The notes beneath the pieces were generated by a model, which searched no databases, was not told where the DNA came from, and saw only the letters and a list, made by a program, of their open reading frames with translations. The translations under genes were made by a program, and so were the position numbers. From Pseudomonas citri (GTDB lineage Bacteria; Pseudomonadota; Gammaproteobacteria; Pseudomonadales; Pseudomonadaceae): a DNA stretch of 64,000 bases. The stretch lies in NCBI RefSeq assembly GCF_025336485.1, contig NZ_JAODAB010000005.1, positions 186,001-250,000 of the forward strand, in the 5' to 3' direction. Numbering within the stretch: the first letter of the stretch is position 1; each line of letters starts with the position of its first letter. This document shows positions 9,196 to 16,448 of the stretch, in pieces.

Positions 9196-10203
9196 ATGTT
9201 GTCCAGAACCTTGTTGTGCCTCGCCATTACCGGCGCTTCCATGCCCTTGCTCGCCGATACCGTCTGGTTGAAGAACGGGGACAAACTCAGCGGCAAGATT
9301 ACCGTTTTCGATGGCGGCAAATTGCTGATCCAGACCGAATACGCCGGCGCGATTCCCGTCGACTGGAAACAGGTCAAGACCCTGGAAAGTGACCAGCAGC
9401 TATTGGTCAAGCAGGACGCCTACACCGGTGAAAAAGCCAAGGCGCTGCACGCGGCCGAGGATGGCAAAGTGACCCTGGCCAACGGCGATGCGCCCAAGAC
9501 CGTCGAACTGGCGAGTATCCAGCAGATCCTCAAGCCCAAGCCGGTGGTCGAGGACCTGGTCTGGAAAGGCAATATCGATGCAGCGCTGGATTACCAGCGA
9601 GCGGAAAAAGACACCGACGATTATGACGTCGACTTCAAGACCTCGGCGCGCCACGGTCGCTGGCGGCACACCGCCGAGGGCGAATACAACCGTGAATTCC
9701 AGGACGATGTGGTGTCGGCCGACAACTGGCGGCTGGAATATTCCCTCGACCGTTTCATCACGGACAAATGGTTCTGGCAGGGCCGCCTGAACTACAAGCG
9801 CGACAAGGTCGAAGACCTGGCCCGCCAGCGGGTGGTGGGTACCGGTCCGGGCTATCAGTTCTGGGATGACGAGTTAGGTGCGTTCTCGCTGGGTTCGTTG
9901 TTGAACCACACCGATTATGAATACCGCGATGGCGGCAAGGACAATTTCTATTCCGTCGCCATGAAGTGGGACTACAACCGTTATCTGGTGGGCAAGCGGG
10001 TCGAGTTCTTTACCAATGGCGAGGTGGGCAAGCCGCTGTCTGGCGTTGCGGAATACGCCTACGATGCCGAAATGGGACTGCGCTACAAGGTGACCGACTG
10101 GGCGTCGCTCAACCTCAAGGCCGAGAAGGATGTCATTGAAGGGAGTGAGGACAGTGATTTGAGCAAGACGCGCTATACGGCGGGGTTTGGCGTGACGTGG
10201 TAG
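9196..10203 (+). CDS. DUF481 family outer-membrane beta-barrel protein
   Basis: 335 residues with a Sec signal peptide (cleavage near LLA/DTVW, residue 20). The first mature 90 residues repeat short hydrophilic strands (WLKNGDKLSGKITVFDGGKL). The C-terminal two thirds alternates aromatic and charged residues as in a beta-barrel and ends in Trp (GFGVTW), as expected for outer-membrane insertion. This is the DUF481 (YdiY-like) family, of unknown function and sometimes linked to salt or acid stress. An intrinsic terminator follows at 10210-10242. Confidence 0.85.
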   Translation: MLSRTLLCLAITGASMPLLADTVWLKNGDKLSGKITVFDGGKLLIQTEYAGAIPVDWKQVKTLESDQQLLVKQDAYTGEKAKALHAAEDGKVTLANGDAPKTVELASIQQILKPKPVVEDLVWKGNIDAALDYQRAEKDTDDYDVDFKTSARHGRWRHTAEGEYNREFQDDVVSADNWRLEYSLDRFITDKWFWQGRLNYKRDKVEDLARQRVVGTGPGYQFWDDELGAFSLGSLLNHTDYEYRDGGKDNFYSVAMKWDYNRYLVGKRVEFFTNGEVGKPLSGVAEYAYDAEMGLRYKVTDWASLNLKAEKDVIEGSEDSDLSKTRYTAGFGVTW

Positions 10204-10209
10204 TCATGG

Positions 10210-10242
10210 AGCCTGTGGGAAACCTGCTCCCACAGGCTTTTG
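10210..10242 (+). terminator. Intrinsic terminator after DUF481 gene
   Basis: Hairpin AGCCTGTGGGA/TCCCACAGGCT followed by TTTTGTGT, seven bases after the DUF481 stop codon. Confidence 0.8.
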
Positions 10243-10270
10243 TGTGACTGGCAAAAAAATGACAGGCACA

Positions 10271-10302
10271 AAAAAGCCCCGCTGTTGAGAGCGGGGCTTT
10301 TT
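10271..10302 (-). terminator. Bidirectional terminator, mainly for cold-shock gene
   Basis: AAAAAGCCCCGC/GCGGGGCTTTTT hairpin with an A-run on one side and T-run on the other, so it can act in both directions between the convergent DUF481 and cold-shock genes. Confidence 0.85.
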
Positions 10303-10319
10303 ACTAAAGCAAGGACAAG

Positions 10320-10529
10320 TTAGATAACTTGAACTTCTTCAGCTTGCATGCCTTTCTGACCGCGGGTAGCGATGAAAGAAACCTGTTGGCCTTCTTTCAG
10401 GCTTTTGAAGCCGTCGGATTGGATAGCTTTGAAGTGAACGAACAGATCGTCACCGGATTGTGGGGTGATGAAGCCGAAGCCTTTTTCATCGTTGAACCAC
10501 TTGACGGTACCGGTTTGGCGATTAGACAT
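10320..10529 (-). CDS. Cold-shock domain protein (CspA family)
   Basis: A 69-residue single cold-shock domain that binds single-stranded RNA/DNA and melts RNA structure. The RNA-binding motifs KGFGFI and LFVHF are present, with the family start [17 protein letters not shown] strong ribosome site (AAGGAG) precedes the ATG. The gene has a long non-coding region upstream on its own strand, as cold-shock genes with structured leaders often do. Pseudomonads carry several paralogues, so I give no gene symbol. Confidence 0.95.
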   Translation of the reverse strand: MSNRQTGTVKWFNDEKGFGFITPQSGDDLFVHFKAIQSDGFKSLKEGQQVSFIATRGQKGMQAEEVQVI

Positions 10530-10881
10530 GGTGTAACTCCTTGAACAAAGATAACTGCGACTCAGGAAGAACCCTGGCCGAGACTGAGTGCAAAGAGCAG
10601 GAAAAATTCTTGTAGACGGTTGGATCGAAATTCAACATATCGTGTAGAGATTCTCAGTGACACAAGCAGCACAGTGGCGCCACCTTAACCCTTTTTCCAG
10701 AACGTGCCAATGGTCTTTGCGAAGGTTTCTCTTTTTTGGTGACTGACGGCGCAGGCATTGACCGGTGGGACCGTAAACCCTGGCGGATCGGTGAGATTTG
10801 CGTCCCGCGCTTTGAACCCGGACCCGTGCCCCGGTAAGATGCCGGACGTCTTTTTTTCACCTCGCATTCAGGAAACCCGCC
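10530..10881. other. Intergenic region between divergent cold-shock and dcd genes
   Basis: About 350 bases without a supported gene. The left part should hold the 5' leader and promoter of the cold-shock gene (minus strand); the right part the dcd promoter and its AGGAAA ribosome site. I see no strong -10/-35 pair. ORFs reading through it are short and shadow-like. Confidence 0.5.
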
Positions 10882-11448
10882 ATGAGCATCAAATCGGACA
10901 AGTGGATTCGCCGCATGGCGCAAGAGCACAGCATGATCGAGCCCTTCGTCGAGCGCCAGATGCGTGGCGAGGGCGCCGACCGGCTGATCTCCTTCGGCGT
11001 GTCCAGCTACGGCTACGACGTGCGTTGCGCCGACGAGTTCAAGGTGTTCACCAACATCAATTCGGCCACCGTCGACCCGAAGAATTTCGATGAAAAGAGC
11101 TTCGTCGACATCAAGAGCGACGTCTGCATCATTCCGCCGAACTCCTTCGCCCTGGCCCGCACCGTCGAGTACTTCCGCATTCCGCGCAACGTGCTGACCA
11201 TCTGCCTGGGTAAAAGCACTTATGCCCGTTGCGGCATCATCGTCAACGTCACGCCGCTGGAGCCGGAATGGGAAGGCCACGTGACCCTGGAGTTCTCCAA
11301 CACCACGACCCTGCCGGCGAAGATCTACGCCAACGAGGGCGTGGCGCAAATGTTGTTCCTGGAATCCGATGAAGAGTGCGAAGTGTCCTACAAGGACCGC
11401 GGCGGCAAATACCAGGGCCAGCGCGGCGTGACCTTGCCACGCACCTGA
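10882..11448 (+). CDS. dcd: dCTP deaminase
   Basis: Deaminates dCTP to dUTP, the main source of dUMP for thymidylate synthesis in Gram-negatives. 188 residues, the normal length. The conserved substrate loop [10 protein letters not shown] and the catalytic-Glu segment [18 protein letters not shown] are present, as is the C-terminal [15 protein letters not shown] that closes over nucleotide. The start has a good ribosome site (CAGGAAACCCGCC before ATG). Confidence 0.97.
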   Translation: MSIKSDKWIRRMAQEHSMIEPFVERQMRGEGADRLISFGVSSYGYDVRCADEFKVFTNINSATVDPKNFDEKSFVDIKSDVCIIPPNSFALARTVEYFRIPRNVLTICLGKSTYARCGIIVNVTPLEPEWEGHVTLEFSNTTTLPAKIYANEGVAQMLFLESDEECEVSYKDRGGKYQGQRGVTLPRT

Positions 11449-11548
11449 TTCTGATGAACTGTGGGAATTCCTGGGCGGGCCTATACTCTATTGGGGTACT
11501 GCCCGCTTCTTGCGCCAGCGCAACGGGCCTTCGCTCAGGAGTTGCTCC

Positions 11549-11755
11549 ATGAAGATCGATCCGCGAATCAGTGCCGAACTGGCAAGGCTTGAGCCCAACC
11601 AGATCGGCGTCCTCGCCTGGTCCTTGCTGGCCCACCCCGTTGAAGCGGCGGGCGGCATTCCTGGCCAGCCCGATCCTGATACCCCCAACGAAGAACCCAC
11701 CGAACCCGGCGAGCCGACCCTGCCGGACGAGCCGCCTCCTGCGCCCGTTGCATGA
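11549..11755 (+). CDS. Small conserved hypothetical protein with Pro/Glu-rich tail
   Basis: 68 residues from the ATG at 11549, preceded by an AGGAG ribosome site. The first 40 residues (KIDPRISAELARLEPNQIG) are ordinary; the last 30 are rich in Pro, Glu and Asp and probably disordered. No signal peptide or known motif. It lies 100 bases after dcd. A TATACT element near 11480 may be its own promoter. A frame opening at 11510 would add 13 residues without a ribosome site. Function unknown. Confidence 0.6.
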   Translation: MKIDPRISAELARLEPNQIGVLAWSLLAHPVEAAGGIPGQPDPDTPNEEPTEPGEPTLPDEPPPAPVA

Positions 11756-11853
11756 CATCAGCGTCAGGTTTCAGTTGATCGGCCCTATTTCGTTATCGCC
11801 GATGACAAAAAATCCTGCAATCGCTGTCCTGCTCGACCGTGAAAGGGATTTAT

Positions 11854-11939
11854 GTGGGAGCAAAGCTTGCTCGCGAAGCAGGCGCCTCGATCCCTGAAAG
11901 ATCGCATCGCACCCGTCGCGGGCAAGCCTTGCTCCCACA
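11854..11939. repeat. REPIN
   Basis: GTGGGAGCAAAGCTTGCTCG ... inverse CGGGCAAGCCTTGCTCCCAC, two REP palindromes facing each other in the gap before the ABC transporter operon's 3' end. Confidence 0.85.
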
Positions 11940-11959
11940 AGATCCCTTCGCCACAAGGT

Positions 11960-12724
11960 TTACTTCAAGTTACCACTGAGAAACTGCTTGAGCCGCTCGC
12001 TCCGAGGGTTGCCCAGCACGTCTTGCGGTGCGCCTTCTTCCTCCACCAGGCCCTGGTGCAGGAACAGCACCTGGTTGGAGACTTTGCGGGCGAAGCTCAT
12101 TTCATGGGTCACCATGATCATGGTCCGGCCTTCCTCGGCCAGGCCCTGAATCACTTTCAGGACTTCGCCTACCAGTTCCGGGTCGAGGGCCGAGGTCGGT
12201 TCGTCGAACAGCATGACCTCCGGCTCCATCGCCAGTGCCCGGGCAATGGCCACGCGTTGTTGCTGGCCACCGGAGAGGAATGCCGGGTATTGTCCGGCCA
12301 CCCGTGCCGGCAGGCCGACCTTGTCGAGGTAGCGGCGGGCGCGGTCTTCGGCTTCCTGCTTGCTGACCCCCAGCACCCGGCGCGGCGCCATGGTGATGTT
12401 TTCCAGCACGTTCATGTGGCTCCACAGGTTGAAGTGTTGGAACACCATGGCCAGGCGGGTGCGGATGCGTTGCAGTTCGTTGGCGTCGGCCACGTGCATG
12501 CCGTGGCGGTCCTTGATCATCTGGATCGGCTGGCCGTCCATGCTCATGGTGCCGTCGTTGGGCTGTTCCAGGAAGTTGATGCAGCGCAGGAAGGTGCTCT
12601 TGCCCGAGCCGCTGGCGCCGATGAGGCTGATGACGTCGCCGGTCTTGGCCTTGAGCGACACGCCCTTGAGCACCTCATGGTCGCCATAGCTTTTGTGCAG
12701 GCCTTCGATGGTCAGTTTGTACAT
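11960..12724 (-). CDS. Polar amino-acid ABC transporter, ATP-binding protein (HisP/AotP family)
   Basis: 254-residue ATPase of a PAAT-family importer, probably for basic amino acids. Walker A GASGSGKS (36-43), signature LSGGQQQR, Walker B VMLFDEPTSALD and the switch His (VTHEMSFAR) are intact. The C-terminus SERLKQFLSGNLK is nearly that of P. aeruginosa AotP. Translation from 12787 would add an atypical N-terminal extension; MYKLTIEGLHKSYG at 12724 is the family start. It is the last gene of the operon. argR, which follows aotP in P. aeruginosa, is absent, so this is probably a paralogue of the aot locus. Histidine versus arginine/ornithine specificity is not decided. Confidence 0.92.
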   Translation of the reverse strand: MYKLTIEGLHKSYGDHEVLKGVSLKAKTGDVISLIGASGSGKSTFLRCINFLEQPNDGTMSMDGQPIQMIKDRHGMHVADANELQRIRTRLAMVFQHFNLWSHMNVLENITMAPRRVLGVSKQEAEDRARRYLDKVGLPARVAGQYPAFLSGGQQQRVAIARALAMEPEVMLFDEPTSALDPELVGEVLKVIQGLAEEGRTMIMVTHEMSFARKVSNQVLFLHQGLVEEEGAPQDVLGNPRSERLKQFLSGNLK

Positions 12725-12737
12725 GGAGCATGGATCC

Positions 12738-13856
12738 TCAAGGCGAAAGTAGGTAGCCGCTGCGGTAGGCTTCGGTGCCGGCGACATGGGCGATCACCAT
12801 GCCGGCCGTGGCCATGCGACGCAGCGAACGGGCATACATGAGCCCGGCGTTACGGCAATGAACGGGGGTGACGGTGTCGTTGACCGGGTCGATGATCTCG
12901 GCGATCAGTTGCCCCGCCTCCAGGTATTCGCCGGGCAGGGCGCTGTAGACCAGCAACCCGCCCACGGGCGTGGCCACCGGCTCGACAGCGGCCAGCGGGG
13001 TGGCAGGATACGGCAGGTCGGGCATCGGCGCGGGCTCGCCGTCGATGGCGCCGAAACGAATCAGGTATTCGATCAGGGCCTGGCAGTCGAGGCTCGCCAA
13101 CCCGTGGTTGACGTCACCCTGGCCGCGCAGTTCCACGGTGACCGAGAAGCTGCCCATGGGAATATCGAACCGATCGCCGAAGCGTTCCTTGAGTTGCCAC
13201 CAGAGCAGGGTAAAGCATTCGTCGAACGACTGGCCGCCCGAATCGGTGGCCAGCAGGCAGGCCTCGGCACCGATGTAGCGGGCAAGCGGCTCGACCTGCG
13301 GCCAGGCCTCGGGCGTGGTGTAGAGGTGGGCCACGGCTTCGAAGTCGCAGTGCAGGTCCAGCACCATGTCGGCGTCGCATGCCAGCCGTTGCAGGACCAG
13401 GCGCAGCGATTGCAGTTGCGTTCCCGGCGTCTGCCGGGCGAGGGCGTCGCGCAAGCTGGTGCGGATCAGCATCAGGTTGTGCTGTGGATCGTCAGTGAGC
13501 AGATCTTCGATTTCGTTGCCGATCTCTTCGCTCAGGTCGATGAACCAGCGGTTGAAGTTCTGCCCGCTCTCCAGTTCATAGCGACCCAGTGGCACGTCCA
13601 TCAGCACTTGTTCGAGGCCGACGGGGTTGGCCACGGGCACGAGGACGATTTCGTGGCGCAGGTGGCCGGACGCCTCCAGCTCGGCCAGGCGTTGCTTGAG
13701 GTGCCAGGCCACCAGCATGCCGGGCAGTTCATCGGCATGCAGGGACGACTGGATATAGATTTTCCCGGCGGCTTGTTCCGGACCGAAGTGAAAACTGTGG
13801 ACCTTGCGTGCGGTCCCCGGTACCGGGGCCAGCAAGTCATGGATCTGGTGGCGCAT
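12738..13856 (-). CDS. Succinylglutamate desuccinylase/aspartoacylase family zinc hydrolase (AotO-like)
   Basis: 372 residues of the M14-like AstE/aspartoacylase family. Zinc ligands are visible as H40-x-x-E43 (LHADELPG) and H169 (LDLHCDFE), with the substrate motif NFNR (100-103) and a candidate catalytic Glu242 in VTVELRGQG. There is no signal peptide, so it should act in the cytoplasm. It sits between the second permease and the ATPase of a basic-amino-acid importer, the position of aotO in P. aeruginosa. It may deacylate or trim an imported amino-acid derivative; substrate unknown. Confidence 0.85.
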   Translation of the reverse strand: MRHQIHDLLAPVPGTARKVHSFHFGPEQAAGKIYIQSSLHADELPGMLVAWHLKQRLAELEASGHLRHEIVLVPVANPVGLEQVLMDVPLGRYELESGQNFNRWFIDLSEEIGNEIEDLLTDDPQHNLMLIRTSLRDALARQTPGTQLQSLRLVLQRLACDADMVLDLHCDFEAVAHLYTTPEAWPQVEPLARYIGAEACLLATDSGGQSFDECFTLLWWQLKERFGDRFDIPMGSFSVTVELRGQGDVNHGLASLDCQALIEYLIRFGAIDGEPAPMPDLPYPATPLAAVEPVATPVGGLLVYSALPGEYLEAGQLIAEIIDPVNDTVTPVHCRNAGLMYARSLRRMATAGMVIAHVAGTEAYRSGYLLSP

Positions 13857-13883
13857 TTGCGTGAGTGTCCTGGAACGAAAGCC

Positions 13884-14594
13884 TTAATGGGTTGGCCCGA
13901 GAAACGCCAGCCAGCGGCGTTCGGCGAGACGGAAGAGGCCTACCAGTGCAAAGGTGACGGTCAGGTAGATCAGCGCGGCGATTCCGAACGACTGGAACGT
14001 CAGGAACGTGGCCGAGTTGGCATCCCGGGCGACTTTCAGCACGTCTGGAACGGTAGCGGTGAATGCCACGGTCGTCGAGTGCAGCATCAGGATCACTTCG
14101 TTGCTGTAGTACGGCAGCGAGCGGCGCAGCGCCGACGGCATGATCACGTAGGTGTACAGCTTCCAGCCGGTCAGGCCGTAGGCCTTGGCCGCTTCGACCT
14201 CGCCATGGTTCATGCTGCGGATCGCCCCGGCGAAGATTTCCGTGGTGTAGGCGCAGGTGTTCAAGGCAAAGGCCAGGATCGTGCAGTTCATCGCATCGCG
14301 GAAGAAACTGTCGAGCAAGGGCTGTGCCCGCACCGCGGCGATGCTGTAGATGCCGGTATAGCAGATCAATAGCTGGATATAGAGCGGCGTGCCGCGGAAC
14401 AGGTAGGTGTAGAACTGCACTGGCCAGCGGACGTAGACCTTGGGCGAGACACGGGCGATGGACAATGGGATCGACACCATGAAGCCGATCAGCAGCGAGG
14501 CGCTGAGCAGCCATAGGGTCATGGCCAGGCCGGTGACGTTGACGCCGTCGCTGTAGAGGAACGGGCGCCAGTATTCCTGTAGAAGTTCGATCAT
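13884..14594 (-). CDS. Polar amino-acid ABC transporter permease (HisM/AotM family)
   Basis: 236-residue inner-membrane permease with about five transmembrane helices and the EAA loop (GEVEAAKAYGLTGWK) that docks the ATPase. Its start overlaps the upstream permease stop by four bases (ATGA), indicating translational coupling. It pairs with the HisQ-type permease to form the heterodimeric pore. Confidence 0.92.
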   Translation of the reverse strand: MIELLQEYWRPFLYSDGVNVTGLAMTLWLLSASLLIGFMVSIPLSIARVSPKVYVRWPVQFYTYLFRGTPLYIQLLICYTGIYSIAAVRAQPLLDSFFRDAMNCTILAFALNTCAYTTEIFAGAIRSMNHGEVEAAKAYGLTGWKLYTYVIMPSALRRSLPYYSNEVILMLHSTTVAFTATVPDVLKVARDANSATFLTFQSFGIAALIYLTVTFALVGLFRLAERRWLAFLGPTH

Positions 14595-15319
14595 CGCACC
14601 GCCTCCCGGGCTCCGGCAGCGTAGCGGCGTTCCAGCCAGCGCAGGATGACATTGGACGCACTGGTGATCAGCAGGTAGATGAATGCTGCCAGCACCAGGA
14701 AATAAAACAGTTGGTAGGTGCTCTTGCCCGCATCCTGGGCAGCCTTGACCAGGTCGGCCAGGCCGATGATCGACACCAGCGCGGTGGCCTTGAGCATGAC
14801 CATCCAGTTGTTGCCGATACCCGGCAGGGCAAAACGCATCATTTGTGGAAACACCACGAAACGGAAGCGTTGGCCACGCTTGAGGCCATACGCCGTGGCG
14901 GCTTCGACCTGGCCTCGGGGGACCGCGAGGATCGCGCCGCGAAAGGTTTCAGTGAAATACGCGCCATAAATGAAGCCGAGGGTGATCACCCCGGCACTGA
15001 ACGGGTCGATCTCGATGTATTCCCATTCCATGAAGTCGGTCAACGAGGTCAGCCAGGTTTGCAGGCTGTAGAAAATCAGCAGCATCAGCACCAGGTCCGG
15101 TACGCCGCGGATCAGCGTGGTGTAGAGCTGGGCGGGAATGCGTAGCAGCTTGACGCTGGACAACTTGGCACTGGCGCCCAACAGGCCGAGCAGCACGCTC
15201 AACAACAGGGACAGCGCCGACAATTTGATGGTCATCCAGGTGCCCTGAATCAGCAACGGGCCAAAGCCCTGCAGGCTGAAGGCCGAGAGCCCCAGATTTT
15301 GTAGGAATTGTTCGAACAT
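14591..15319 (-). CDS. Polar amino-acid ABC transporter permease (HisQ/AotQ family)
   Basis: 242 residues from MFEQFLQNLGL; an upstream in-frame ATG at 15352 lies inside the terminator hairpin after the binding-protein gene and is unlikely. It has five hydrophobic helices, the RGVPDLVLMLLIFYS segment typical of HisQ, and the EAA loop GQVEAATAYGLKRGQR. It is the second gene of the operon, behind a partial terminator that probably lowers its expression relative to the binding protein. Confidence 0.92.
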   Translation of the reverse strand: MFEQFLQNLGLSAFSLQGFGPLLIQGTWMTIKLSALSLLLSVLLGLLGASAKLSSVKLLRIPAQLYTTLIRGVPDLVLMLLIFYSLQTWLTSLTDFMEWEYIEIDPFSAGVITLGFIYGAYFTETFRGAILAVPRGQVEAATAYGLKRGQRFRFVVFPQMMRFALPGIGNNWMVMLKATALVSIIGLADLVKAAQDAGKSTYQLFYFLVLAAFIYLLITSASNVILRWLERRYAAGAREAVR

Positions 15320-15337
15320 GAAAGAAGCCTTTGGCAG

Positions 15338-15370
15338 GAAAAAAGCGCCCATCCGTGACCGGATGGGCGC
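15338..15370 (-). terminator. Intra-operon terminator/attenuator between binding-protein and permease genes
   Basis: Minus-strand hairpin GCGCCCATCCG/CGGATGGGCGC with a four-base loop and a following T-run, six bases after the binding-protein stop. Such hairpins after periplasmic binding-protein genes give a molar excess of binding protein over permease. Confidence 0.8.
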
Positions 15371-15376
15371 AGCGCA

Positions 15377-16159
15377 TTATTTGCCGCTGTACAGATTCAA
15401 ATCGCCAAAGTGTTTTTTCTGGATCTCGGCGTACTTGCCGTCGTCGTGTAACGCTTTGATACCTTTATCCAAAAGCGCCTTCAGATCGTTGTTACCTTTC
15501 TTGATACCAATGGCGGTCTTGGAAGGCAGCAGTTCGCTGTCCACTGGCTTGCTGACTTCATAGTCGGCGCCTTTGGGCGATTTCAGGAAACCCAGTTCGG
15601 CTTGCAGCATGTCCTGGATCGCCGCATCGAGGCGACCGGACGTCAGGTCGGCGTAGACCTGGTCCTGGTTCTGGTAGGCCTGGGTCTTGACACCAGCCTT
15701 GTCCAGCACGGCCTTGGCATAGGCTTCCTGGATGGTGCCTTGCTCGTAGCCGACAGTCTTGCCTTTGAGCGAAGCCTTGTCTTCGCTCAGGCCCGAGCCT
15801 TTCTTGAACACATAGGCGGTGGGGCCGGAGAACAGCTCGCTGGAGAAGTCGATGACTTTCTCACGGGCCGGGGTAACGGTCATGGAGGAGATCACACCGT
15901 CGAATTTATTGGCCTTCAGGCCGGGGATCATGCCGTCGAAATCGCTTTCGACCCATTTGCATTTGACCTTCAGCTCTTCGCAGATCGCGTTGCCCAGGTC
16001 GATGTCGAAACCGACCAAGCTGCCGTCGGCGGCCTTGGACTCGAACGGGGCGTAGGAAGGGTCGACACCGAAACGCAGTTCCTTGTATTCCTTGGCCGTG
16101 GCGACGCCGGCGGCCATGCACAACGCCAGTGCAGAAAGGGTCAGCAGTGCTTTTTTCAT
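15377..16159 (-). CDS. Periplasmic polar amino-acid binding protein (HisJ/ArgT family)
   Basis: 260 residues with a Sec signal peptide cleaved near ATA/KEY (residue 22). The bilobed SBP_bac_3 fold is clear: LRFGVDPSYAPFESKAADGS at the start, GFDIDLGNAICEEL, and the ligand-contact segment SSMTVTPAREKVIDFSS. It delivers a basic amino acid (His, Lys, Arg or Orn) to the downstream permeases. It is the first gene of the five-gene operon reading leftwards. It differs from P. aeruginosa AotJ, in line with this being a second, aot-like system. Confidence 0.93.
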   Translation of the reverse strand: MKKALLTLSALALCMAAGVATAKEYKELRFGVDPSYAPFESKAADGSLVGFDIDLGNAICEELKVKCKWVESDFDGMIPGLKANKFDGVISSMTVTPAREKVIDFSSELFSGPTAYVFKKGSGLSEDKASLKGKTVGYEQGTIQEAYAKAVLDKAGVKTQAYQNQDQVYADLTSGRLDAAIQDMLQAELGFLKSPKGADYEVSKPVDSELLPSKTAIGIKKGNNDLKALLDKGIKALHDDGKYAEIQKKHFGDLNLYSGK

Positions 16160-16388
16160 TATTGAGTCCCTAGAACCTAAATGGGCGCTTGTGGCGCGTA
16201 AGTTGTTACCGGTAAAGGTCAGAACAGGTATGACGACATAAAGGTAGCAATTTCCGAACCAGAGTACCGAACAAGCGTTTTAAAAGCTTGCGTGGCAGGC
16301 GGCGGAATGCGCTGGTGCGCGGAGATGAGCGTACATCAAAAAATGCACCAGGATGGAGCTCAAGTGAGTTCTGAAACGGACCTGCTTT

Positions 16389-16420
16389 TGTGGCGAGGGG
16401 AGCAAGCTCCCTCGCCACAA
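16389..16420. repeat. REP-like palindrome
   Basis: TTGTGGCGAGGG-GAGCAAGC-TCCCTCGCCACAA, a single palindrome of the local repeat family, 28 bases beyond the quiP stop. It may serve as the quiP transcription end. The rest of 16160-16448 shows no gene. Confidence 0.7.
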
Positions 16421-16448
16421 CAAGCACCCCCTTGCAACAGGGAATGCC

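Noticed and set aside
12786..14372. 528-codon + strand open frame over the transporter operon
   Set aside because: Antisense to the well supported hydrolase and permease genes, with no domain signal.
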